NCBI GenBank assembly: GCA_037447655.1
Contig: JBBHKE010000776.1
Coordinates: forward strand, 1 to 11,587
Direction: 5' to 3'
Length of the DNA stretch: 11,587 bases
Source: Zygnema cylindricum
Lineage: Eukaryota > Streptophyta > Zygnematophyceae > Zygnematales > Zygnemataceae
Below, one piece after another: positions 1 through 7,574 of this stretch. The notes under the pieces are model-generated. The model had not been told where the DNA came from, did not search any database, and was given only the letters and a program-made list of their open reading frames with translations. Each line of letters begins with the position of its first letter. Positions within the stretch are counted from its first letter, which is position 1. Made by a program: the position numbers and the translations under genes.

Positions 1-639
1 TGCTTTTATAAAGGAGGAGAAAAATGACACAGCACAAAAATGTCACCAAGCAGAAAAATTGACAGAGAAGATGAATTGTTACCCGAAAGAACTCAGGCGC
101 TTCTCATTTCACTAATTTGCCTCAAATACAAGAGTCTTTAAAACCTCGAAAACTCGAGCGATTCGTTCCCAGCCGCGCGCCTTTAATTAGTCCATTTTAT
201 CCTCGATAAACAAAGCTTTGTAATTTAACTGTGAAACAAAAAAACAAACCGACCACAACCAGAAAAACATCATGAGTCGTCATATTCCTAAACAAATAAG
301 TGGGCCCAGGATTTCAATCTAAACATGTTTCCGTCAAAAGAGCAGTCCATTTCAAAACAAGTGTACGCTTCTTAATACAGTGTATAAGGGCAATTCTAAA
401 TATTTCCTGTATTCCATATAGAAAAAAAAAATTGGCAGGAAAAGTTTATAGAAACCAGAGAACCTCACGATCGATAATGTTTGAAAATTGGAGAACTCCC
501 GACCCGTACCTGATAGGTACCTAAGACTAACACAGTCTTCAAATAAAATTAAGGAGTAACTATTTGTACCTCAACCAAACAAAAGGTTGTTCCAATTCTT
601 CACGGCATAGGCATGGACGGATTAATTTCTAGACTAGTA

Positions 640-1069
640 ATAAGATTAGATACTGCCAGGAAACAAGTAGTCAAATGTCAAATTGTGTGGACAGTACCAC
701 ATGATCATGAGTAACTCAAAATATAAAACCTGTGTACAGTAAAGAAAATTTTTCATCATACTCGCTAAAAAAATATGTTTAAAAATGGTAAAATGCGAAA
801 TCGATGCATTTGCGGTTGACGAGTCTGTTTAGTCCAAAGTTGTTGTTTTGAATGGAGGAAAAAGGGCAATTTCTGCACATCAGTAGCTTATTCATCTCTC
901 ACCAAAAATTTACCTCATTTGTGAAAGCCAAACACAATTCTCTGTTCCTGCTCTATCCATTTTCAACCCAAATTTGGAAGAACCCATGCAAACAACACAA
1001 AAAGTTGACTCTGCAAACAAATACAAACAAAAAAGTTGATGACTGTATTTCCAGTCGGTTTTGTTGAAT
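640..1069. other. Gene-free AT-rich stretch, present only in unit A
   Basis: There is no counterpart in unit B. Only short frames occur here (for example 71 residues at 852-1067) and they lack recognisable motifs. I see no RNA gene, terminal repeats or other structure. Confidence 0.5.
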
Positions 1070-1685
1070 GACAAAAACAATAAAAAAGATCATCCCACCG
1101 CAAAAACGTAATCATTCATCATTGCACCCTTTCCAAAATTTACACAACACCATCCCAATTATAATCACACACTTACTCGAAAGATTATCTTCAGATTTCT
1201 GGCAATGTCATTTCCTCAAGTCTTCCCTTCCTCAAGGGTTCCCGGACTCCAGAAACGAGAGAATTCAACAAGAGCAGGATCGAGCGAATTCAAAAGGTAT
1301 TAACTTGCAGTTGAAGGAAATCACATTGGTTTTACGTCTCTCTTCACATTCCCTTCATCCTCGTCTCTGCAAACAAACCACATATCTCATAGCAAGTTCA
1401 CTATTTTATCGTTGATATGAGGAGAGCATACAAAATAACCAAAAACAATGAATTCATAATTGATTCTCGACTGACAGCAAAAACTATCATTCACTTGCCA
1501 TGGCCTGCATTGTTACAGCCTCACCACAGGGCAAAGAGTGAAATAATTACCAAGAGGAATACGGGACAAACCAGACATTTCAACGAATACCAACGAAAAA
1601 CATGAAGGCAAACAATCACCTTTTACAGCAAGGCTAAATACATACAAACAGGATGAGTGATTTGCACACACATTTTTGAACAAAC
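1070..1685. repeat. Extra copy of the gene 3'-flank, next to the relic tail
   Basis: This segment resembles the sequence that follows gene A (about 2300-2834) and gene B (about 8150-8650). Shared landmarks are caacaccatcccaattataatcacac (1144 onward) against caatagcatcccactaataatcacaa (2371 onward), atgaggagagcatac at 1417 against atgaggcgtgcatat at 2636, and a final agcctcaccacagggcaaa block at 1517 against agcctcaccaagcggcaaa at 2721. With the relic at 1686-1840 it forms one partial duplication of gene end plus flank. Frames in it are short and not conserved, so I see no gene. Confidence 0.65.
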
Positions 1686-1840
1686 TAAAGAAACTCCAAT
1701 TTGTAATTAAATATCACCTTTGTTGAATTGAAGATTCTACAAAGGGAATGTCAATCCCCACAATTTTGCCTTCACGACAGCATGACGATGTTGCTTCAAC
1801 AAAATTCAAGGCATAATTTTAAAACTTGTGGTTCTGCGGT
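1686..1840 (-). pseudogene. Relic of an mTERF C-terminal end (unit A)
   Basis: Read on the minus strand, this stretch aligns with the last ~50 codons of the intact mTERF genes. It shows the LVKAKI-like block (about 1770-1800) and the final FGVSL block (about 1688-1700, coding-strand ggagtttctttag). Frameshifts and lost bases destroy the frame, especially in the block that reads NPSNEAFE in gene A. The matching relic in unit B (7575-7740) is less decayed. Similarity continues into the downstream flank, which reads caaggctaaat here and caaggaggctaaa after gene A. The relic's left edge on the coding strand is a T-rich stretch ending CCGCAG, which resembles a 3' splice site. It is most simply a leftover of a partial tandem duplication; a spliced 3' untranslated exon is possible but unproven. 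Confidence 0.75.
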
Positions 1841-1937
1841 CAAACAAAAATGACAAAAGTGAACTTGTGAAGATGAAAGAATGGTGGTTCTGCGGTCAAA
1901 CAAAAATGACAAAAGTGAACTTGTGAAGATGAAAGAA
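1828..1937. repeat. Two-copy tandem duplication, period 56 bp
   Basis: Blocks 1828-1881 and 1884-1937 are identical over 54 bp (tggttctgcggtcaaacaaa and onward). Unit B has a single diverged copy at 7725-7780, so the doubling happened only in unit A and recently. It lies at the 5' edge of the relic tail and doubles the possible CCGCAG splice-acceptor-like site. Confidence 0.95.
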
Positions 1938-1940
1938 CAT

Positions 1941-2205
1941 GATCCTGATACCCATATTTGCAACAAACAAAAGCTGCAAGAATTGTGACGACTTCATTTA
2001 ATTCTTCACATAACACTCACGATGAAGAAAAACCTTGTGCATCTTCGGCTGTTCACTATGTTTTCCTCCAAGATACACTTTTGAAAAAGGGAGAAGGGGA
2101 ACATTTGCAAGAAAAGAAATCAAACACTTTAGCGTAATAATTGATATTCAACTTTGTACAAACTAAATGAACTTAAATGTTTGATTCAATTCTATTCCAA
2201 ACCTA
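1941..2205. other. Conserved intergenic segment between relic and 3' flank (unit A)
   Basis: It matches 7785-8040 in unit B through shared landmarks such as cactatgttttcctccaaga. It has no open frame conserved between the copies and nothing recognisable as a gene. Confidence 0.5.
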
Positions 2206-2834
2206 ATGCAAGACCAAAAGCGTAGTAAACAATGTCACAAAAATTTGAATCACTCATCCAAAAGCAACAAGAAATTTGTGTTTCTAGGCGCCATTGGTTT
2301 AAAGATAAGGAGAGCTATACCAGAGGGAGAAAATGCATCATTCCTCGACCACCACCTTTTAACAATCTCCACAATAGCATCCCACTAATAATCACAAATT
2401 TACTAACACGTCATCCTCAGAAAATTGACAATCCCTCACCTAAACAATAAGCGACAAATCAAGCAAATCTACGAGGTAGAGGTACTAGCTTATGATAGTG
2501 GAAGAGCAAATCAACACACAATAACGAAACTACATTTGTTTTCATTCTCCCTTCAGATCCTCTTCAATTTCATCTCTAGAAGTACAAAGACACATCTCCC
2601 ACTGTAAATTAACCTTTTCAATGTTGGTACATGAGATGAGGCGTGCATATAGTCAACCACAAACAATGATTCCACAATTGATTTGGTAACTTACAACAGT
2701 GATCGGCTTTCATTTTTCATAGCCTCACCAAGCGGCAAAAAGAAGAATGAGTACCAATGAAAAACACAAAGACAAACAAACACCTTTCCCAAGGAGGCTA
2801 AAAACATAATTAGAGAATGTAGGACTTTTCGTAC
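2206..2834. other. Conserved 3' flank of mTERF gene A
   Basis: This non-coding segment follows the stop of gene A on the minus strand and is well conserved in the matching position after gene B (8040-8653); both contain caatgttggtacatgagat. The coding strand carries AATAAA inside the last codons, and a GTGAGT overlaps the stop in gene A and follows it closely in gene B. It may be 3' untranslated sequence, possibly with an intron. No open frame is shared by the two copies. Confidence 0.5.
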
Positions 2835-4127
2835 TCACACTTTATTACACGTTAAAGAAACGCCGAATCTTCTTTCAAATGCCTCGTTTGATGGATTGAA
2901 GATGATTCGTAAAGAATAGCCATTACTCTCTATTTTGGCCTTCATCAGGGCATCATAACGTGGTTTCAATCGCTTTTCAAGAGAGTATGCAAGAGTCGAT
3001 GGGAATGCAGCCACTTCCTCTATGCTGCGTCCCATTTCCTTCACCAAAAACTCCAATTTTGGGCCGAGGGTATCCCAGGAGAAGCCTAAAAGTCCTGGGG
3101 AAAATTGAATCATTTTTAGGATTTTCTCTTCTCGAAAATGTTGTTGAAGCTGTTTGTATGTGTGTTCCATTGTGGAAGTTGGAGTTATGAGAATGGACGG
3201 TTGCTTCAACAAAATCCGTTTTGCAATGTCATTGCCAAACAGCTCTTGTAGCCCTTTGGCCCTTCGTTGCAAGGCTCGGGGGTCTTTACAACCAAGGACA
3301 GGAAATTTTGAGAGAATAGTTACACCGAGTGGATCGGGAAAAATGGCTTTGACTCCCTCTATCCCTTCTTTCAAAGTTTTTTCACTATGCGTTAATACAA
3401 CTGGGAACTTCTCCAACATAGCAGCAGTGATGGGCACATCTAGACTCGCCCACAGCTGCAATTTGGATTCAAGAGTGGCAGGAAGACAGTTTACGATCGC
3501 AGGGAGCTTAGAAATCAATTTTCCCAAATTTTGCACTTTCAAAGTGTCTTGGAGATAGCTGAGTACGGATTCATGTTGCTCGTCACGACGAGAAAGAATA
3601 CTTCGCTTTGGAAGAGAATCTTTTCCCAAAGCTTTGAGGAACTGTTGTGATTCGATTCCATATCTACGGAAAATGGCCGCCTTCCTAAGAATATGCTGTT
3701 TGTATTTTACAAGGGCGACAGAATGTCTCTTCAAAAGTTGCTGAAGCTGCGGCCCGGAGCATCCCAGACTGAGCAGAATCTTGGTGACATCTGCCACGTC
3801 AGCTTCTGGCCCTGCCTCGTGCTCTCTCCCCCTTGCCACGTGGTCTCGTCCCTCTGCCGCATCCCCTCCTGGTTTTGCGGCGTGCCCTTCCCCGCCCCCC
3901 GCCCCGGGCTGGTCTTCGGCCTCGCATCGGGCCTTGGGTGGGCGGCGAGGGCGACAGTGCAGGCGGGCGAACTGCTGCCAGGAGGAGTGGTGGGGGGGTG
4001 CGGCTGGCTTGGCTTGTGGCACGTGTGGAGGGAGAGCTGGCGGCCGGCTGGACGGAGAGAGCAAAGCGAGGAGAGAAGAGAGAGAGCGAGAGATCGGCCG
4101 GAGGAGGCGTAGGGAAGCCCTGTCCAT
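2835..4127 (-). CDS. mTERF-family organellar protein (tandem copy A)
   Basis: Single uninterrupted 430-residue frame. mTERF proteins are nucleic-acid-binding helical-repeat proteins of mitochondria or plastids that act in organelle transcription, termination, splicing or ribosome biogenesis; the exact target here is unknown. Residues 1-60 are rich in Ser, Arg, Ala and Pro with one acidic residue (D2), like a transit peptide. Residues 61-108 are a Gly/Ala/Glu-rich, probably disordered linker. From about 110 the mTERF body follows: repeats spaced 32-35 residues with the hallmark proline at 209 (KLPAIV), 241 (KFPVVL), 276 (KFPVLG), 310 (KQPSIL), 344 (FSPGLL) and 376 (FPSTLA). The end, YSLEKRLKPRYDAL then FNPSNEAFERRFGVSL, is typical of plant members. 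The start ATGG matches the position in copy B, and the two proteins align without gaps. It ends four residues (CNKV) later than copy B. An AATAAA lies within the final codons (2841-2846). A mature transcript could include 3' introns that I cannot prove. Confidence 0.9.
   Translation of the reverse strand: MDRASLRLLRPISRSLSSLLALLSPSSRPPALPPHVPQAKPAAPPHHSSWQQFARLHCRPRRPPKARCEAEDQPGAGGGEGHAAKPGGDAAEGRDHVARGREHEAGPEADVADVTKILLSLGCSGPQLQQLLKRHSVALVKYKQHILRKAAIFRRYGIESQQFLKALGKDSLPKRSILSRRDEQHESVLSYLQDTLKVQNLGKLISKLPAIVNCLPATLESKLQLWASLDVPITAAMLEKFPVVLTHSEKTLKEGIEGVKAIFPDPLGVTILSKFPVLGCKDPRALQRRAKGLQELFGNDIAKRILLKQPSILITPTSTMEHTYKQLQQHFREEKILKMIQFSPGLLGFSWDTLGPKLEFLVKEMGRSIEEVAAFPSTLAYSLEKRLKPRYDALMKAKIESNGYSLRIIFNPSNEAFERRFGVSLTCNKV
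3763..4093. repeat. Near-identical GC-rich tract shared with gene B (converted tract, A side)
   Basis: Compared at constant offset 5,807, this 331-bp tract differs from 9570-9900 only at 3802 (A109 in A, D109 in B) and 4079 (S17 in A, A17 in B). The central 276 bp (3803-4078) are identical at every silent site. It codes for residues 12-122 of the mTERF protein, namely the end of the targeting peptide and the linker. Immediately outside, the copies diverge strongly; for example, 3675-3690 has several differences in 16 bases. Base composition is very GC-rich in an otherwise AT-rich window. Confidence 0.9.
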
Positions 4128-4136
4128 TGGATAAGG

Positions 4137-4190
4137 GAAGAATCAAAAAGAGAGAGAGAGGAAAGACAAGAGGGAAATGCTTTGGATAGG
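4137..4190 (-). promoter_or_regulatory. Pyrimidine-rich leader of mTERF gene A
   Basis: On the coding strand the 60 bases before the ATG are C/T-rich (ctctctctctctttttgatt), including a CT microsatellite at 4150-4164. Such pyrimidine patches are common around plant transcription starts and in 5' leaders. I found no clear TATA box. The exact start of transcription is not visible. Confidence 0.4.
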
Positions 4191-4223
4191 CGCGACTAAA
4201 AATTGAAAATGTGAGCGTTTCTC

Positions 4224-4319
4224 ACGGCCGTCTAATTAAACGGCAACTTTATCGACCGTCTAGCTGAACGGCAAAGTAAACCATCTTTTGACGGTCGTGT
4301 TGGACGCAAATTCAAATGT
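4224..4319. repeat. Palindrome-rich upstream module, copy A-left
   Basis: This ~95-bp block begins acggccgtct and ends aaattcaaatgt. It holds two imperfect palindromes of the form CCGTCT-N4-AACGG (4229-4244 and 4256-4271) followed by acggtcgtgttggacg. It sits about 100-190 bp upstream of the gene A start codon. The AACGG half-sites resemble MYB-type cores, which is only a suggestion. It closely resembles 5300-5392, and more loosely 10065-10131. Confidence 0.75.
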
Positions 4320-4353
4320 ACGTTACAGTACAGTACACCGCGAATCGCTCTTA

Positions 4354-5083
4354 GGGTAACATTCCATAAGACGAAAAGTGGGGTTCGTTACTGGACGCCG
4401 TACGTATTCGTACAGTACCGTACAGAGACGTACCATCAATTTTTTTTTGGTCAGACGAAACATCGTTACTGGAAAGCTGTCCAATGATGTAGGCGTGATT
4501 CCTGACCGTTGGATGTTTCACTATTTTAGATCCGCGAAGCAATCGGGCACATCATGTAGTGTGCCCCAACTCTCCTCGCGAGGAGAGTTGGGGCCCACGA
4601 GATGATTGCCATTGGTACACGTCAAAAATCAAATACATATCTACTTTGAACAAGCGATCACAAGCGTGCACGTCGTACACGCCATGTGTCGCCTGCCACC
4701 CTGAATGCATGTCAGGTTGAAAATATCCTCGCACGCTCCGTCTGACATCCACCGATATTCTAGGTTTTGCCGCGACCTTCAAAGTTTGCCTCGTCTTTTT
4801 GCCATTCCGTTTCGAAATTTCTATTTCTATTTTCAAAATCAAAATCTGGCCGAAAACTTTATGTACAAATCATTAACTACCTCCGGTCGTACATATATTT
4901 CGTACAGATATCCCGTTTGTAGATTTTTTTAAGATTTTTAGAATCTGGACTGTAACCTATGTGGCGCCAATCATAATTGAGGAATGCTTGTTACTGGCCC
5001 GATATAATGGAGCGGACTTCCTGTAAACGCTGTCAGTAGACTTGTCCGTACATTTACTGGGACCGCCTAATGGAATGTTACCC
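4354..5083. mobile_element. 730-bp non-autonomous DNA transposon with TTA target duplication (PIF/Harbinger-like)
   Basis: The ends are inverted repeats: gggtaacattccataag at 4354 and the complement of cctaatggaatgttaccc ending at 5083. They are flanked by TTA at 4351-4353 and 5084-5086. A 3-bp TTA duplication with GGG-starting ends fits the PIF/Harbinger superfamily. The host fold-back arm gives an internal empty-site control: its other arm carries a single TAA (5268-5270) at the mirror position. GTTACTGG occurs near the ends (4386, 4465 and 4990) and could be a subterminal motif. No transposase is encoded. Confidence 0.8.
4563..4594. repeat. Perfect 32-bp palindrome
   Basis: The centre is TCGCGA. 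One arm reads gccccaactctcctcg and the other is its exact complement, with no spacer. It lies inside the 730-bp element. It would extrude as a 16-bp-stem cruciform or form an RNA hairpin with no loop bases. Confidence 0.97.
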
Positions 5084-5299
5084 TTAGTGTTAATGTTTTT
5101 TTTGCCACTTAATACTACTTTTCTCCGTACACGCTTGTCGGATTATGAATCTGACGGTTGCGATTGAAAGATAAGATTCTTCGCGTCCGATTGGCGGTCT
5201 CAGACTAAAAATTGGACAATTGTGTACGGAGAAAAGATGTTTTAAGCGGCGAAAAAATTATTAACACTAATAGCGATACACGGTGTACCGTACTGTATT

Positions 5300-5392
5300 A
5301 CGGCCGTCTAGTCAAACGGCGACTTTACCGGCCCAACTGAACGGCAAAGTAAACCACCTTTTGACGGTCGTGTTGGACGTAAATTCAAATGT
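5300..5392. repeat. Palindrome-rich upstream module, copy A-right
   Basis: This is a direct repeat of 4224-4319 on the other side of the transposon. They share, for example, tgaacggcaaagtaaacca and ttttgacggtcgtgttggac. Its right flank (ttccgtaaa) matches the right flank of the unit B module, whereas the left flank of copy A-left matches the left flank of the B module. The original single module was therefore doubled around the insertion. Confidence 0.75.
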
Positions 5393-6286
5393 TTCCGTAA
5401 AAACCAGGTTCAATTTTGATCCAACTTGTTATTGGTTTGTCAGGAAGACGGTTCCAGCGTAAACTTGCAGTTGAGAATATACTCAATATGGTTGAAACAA
5501 TAAACAGGATTCAGGGTTAAGGGGAAGTCTGAATGTTGCAGCAAGTCCCGGATGGGCATTCATTGGCTGTCGCTGGTTTGGGATTTGATATTTGAACCGT
5601 CTAGAAGAAATTATGCTTTTCTTGACTGAATTCTGCGTGGCAAAATAAGACCTTATCACCAGCATGTGGGTCTGTAAACTTATAATTGCAAACAAACAAC
5701 CATTCAAATCATTGTCATCTTCATCGTCATTTCACAATATCTACTTTCCCTATTAAAAAGTTAATTGGCTTATGACACAGTCATGGAATGATATTCACTC
5801 TGCATTTTGTTAATGTTTTTCAATTACAGTTAGTCAAAAAAATAAAGCAGCAAACTAAGTCAAAAAATTAAGCAGGAGAATAACGTCACCGTCTGAACAC
5901 CACAATAATCCACGATTATGCAAGAAAAAAGTAATGGGAATTTTTTTATTCCGCAACATTGTAGCTTGAAAAAAAAAATTGTCCCAATCATCTCGAGATC
6001 GATCAATCGCCGAGATTCCCACAAATACAGAACCGTCGAAATTTGACGGTGGACTTAATTGCACAAACAAAAAAGAATCGACAAAACCTTTTTAGTTTCT
6101 ATTGTAATTGACCAGGAACTACAAACAAACTAAAAATTTTACCTGTATTTCAACTTTATCTATGCTCCCGACAAGTGAAACTACAAAGTTACCACATGGA
6201 GAAATAGTCACCAGTCACAATTCGATAAAACTACTAACCTGAGGGAGATTAGAAATGATAGAATAGAACTACTTTCCGACCTCCAA
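5393..6286. other. Spacer between the two units, no gene seen
   Basis: AT-rich sequence without a counterpart elsewhere in the window. Minus-strand frames of 74 residues (5483-5707) and 71 residues (5855-6070) have no recognisable domains and no supporting duplicate. A small inverted repeat, ccgtcgaaatttgacgg, lies at about 6032-6048. No tRNA-like or terminal-repeat structure was found. Confidence 0.5.
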
Positions 6287-6376
6287 AAGCCGGAGATATT
6301 CATCGGATACACTCGCGGCAAATCCTTCCACAAGCCGGAGATATTCATCGGATACACTCGCGGCAAATCCTTCCAC
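6287..6376. repeat. Exact two-copy tandem duplication, period 45 bp
   Basis: 6287-6331 and 6332-6376 are identical. The unit is a multiple of three and is open on both strands. On the minus strand it reads VEGFAASVSDEYLRL twice, then LEVGK and a stop. I do not recognise this peptide; the frame is too short to call a gene. Confidence 0.95.
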
Positions 6377-6663
6377 ACAAGTAACACAAACTATATAAAA
6401 TCCTCATCCAAATTAAGTACTAGGTGTGTTTTATGTTCAATATGATTGAAAAACTACTATGTTTGAAAATAGGAAGACCAAGCCACCAAATGACTAACAA
6501 ACTGCTGATCACTGAATTTTGGCAACAAACTATTTCAGTTCTTAAGACAGCGTGCATTATAGCCCGAGACAATATCACCTTCCACTCATTTGTTTACATT
6601 TTGAAACGATCCTGAAAAATTGTAGGACTAGATTATACACAAAACAGTCAGGCGGGGACAAAT
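6377..6663. other. AT-rich spacer, no gene seen
   Basis: It contains only a short unrecognised plus-strand frame (6424-6615) and no structural feature. Unit B similarity begins just after it. Confidence 0.5.
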
Positions 6664-7574
6664 TGACATAAAAAGGAGGAGATAAAATGACAGCAGAAAA
6701 ATGTCATCAAGCAGGAAAATTGACGGAGAAGATGAATTGTTACCCAAAAGAACTCAGGCACATCTCATCTCACTAATTTGCCTCAATTACGAGTCTTTAG
6801 AACCTCACAAACTCCTCGCAATTATTTGATAGAGAAATTTGTTCACGAATGCTCGCCTTTAATTCGTCCATTTCCATTCCTCGATATCACAGTTTTGTCG
6901 TTTAACTGTAAAACAGAAAAACAAACCAACCACGACCAAAAAGACATCATTAGAAGTAAAATATTATATATATTATATATTACAATGATTATATTACTAA
7001 AATATATGAGTGGACTCTGGATTTCCATTTAAAACATGTTTCCGTCAAAAGAGCAGTTCATTTCAAAACAAGTTTAATTCTTCGTTTTTTAGTACATGTA
7101 TACCGGAAATTCTAAACATTTCCTGTATTCGATAAAAAAACCATTTGCAGGAAAAGTTTCAAGAAACCAGAGAGTCTCAACATTCTTTGTCTATTGAACA
7201 CCTCCAAACCCGCGCCCGATATGTACCTTTGACAAATAACGTACATAAAACGGGGAGAGTAACTTTTTCTACCTCAACCGAAGAAGAAGTCGTTCCGTTT
7301 CTTTACAGCCTAGGCAGGGAAGGATTAATTTCTAAAATCGTTATGAGATGAATTCGATTTCGCTCGACCTATACAAAAAATGAGAACTTACTTTACACCG
7401 AAATCTCAAAGAATGCTGAGGTAAACTCATGATCTCTAAATCTAGGGTATTAGGGAAGAAAATGGTCCAGCATGAAACAGAGCTCAAAAAGGGAGAAAAC
7501 TCAGTCAATAAAAATGGGACAAGGCTAAATATATAACGAAGGAATGAATGTTTTGCACAACATATTCCAACTTA
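6664..7574. other. Distal conserved flank of unit B, no gene seen
   Basis: It matches the left edge of the window (1-640) with scattered indels. An AT-rich tract (atattatatatattatatatt, 6960-6981) is extra in this copy. A plus-strand frame at 7145-7351 looks fairly even in composition, but the matching sequence in unit A (430-640) has stops and frameshifts, so it is not supported as coding. Confidence 0.5.

Larger units (their letters stand above)
1..4319. repeat. Tandem segmental duplication, unit A
   Basis: Blocks of unit A recur in the same order and orientation in unit B. Sequence 1-160 (ggaggagaaaaatgacac, later gatgaattgttaccc) matches 6664-6830. Sequence around 300-640 (aacatgtttccgtcaaaaga) matches 7010-7345. 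Sequence 1620-4220 matches 7505-10060, including gene and relic. The offset falls from about 6,660-6,710 on the left to 5,807 at the gene, because about 0.8 kb of unit A (roughly 640-1600) is missing from B. The unit may extend beyond the left edge of the window. The upstream side of unit A is disturbed by the transposon insertion at 4321-5302. Confidence 0.85.
4321..5302. mobile_element. Fold-back type transposon remnant, interrupted by a nested insertion
   Basis: If 4354-5086 is ignored, the left arm (4321-4353 plus 5087-5132) is the inverted complement of the right arm (5222-5302). There are about 11 mismatches and one 2-base gap over ~80 positions, and the loop is 89 bp. The arms start with cagtac(a/g)gtacaccg and end with ttttctccgtacac. 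It encodes no protein, so it is a non-autonomous MITE-like element of about 250 bp before interruption. I could not settle its target duplication, because its borders coincide with the repeated module on each side. The superfamily is unknown. Confidence 0.75.

Noticed and set aside
1-640. Possible additional mTERF relic at the left edge
   Set aside because: The segment is conserved between the units, but I could not align any of it to the mTERF coding sequence in any frame.
3693-4189. Several long open frames on the plus strand and in a second minus frame over the 5' part of gene A
   Set aside because: They fall in the GC-rich converted tract, where stops are rare in every frame. The mTERF frame explains the sequence, and the alternatives show no domain.
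4552-4842. 96-residue minus frame within the 730-bp element as a possible transposase piece
   Set aside because: It begins in the middle of the element, crosses the palindrome and shows no DDE or DNA-binding motif. The element is too short to be autonomous.
5855-6070. 71-residue minus frame with plausible-looking residues
   Set aside because: It is a short frame with homopolymer runs (ttttttttt, aaaaaaaaa), no homologue in the other unit and no clear exon borders.
7145-7351. 68-residue plus-strand frame with fairly even codon use
   Set aside because: The homologous sequence in unit A contains stops and indels that are not multiples of three, so there is no sign of coding constraint.
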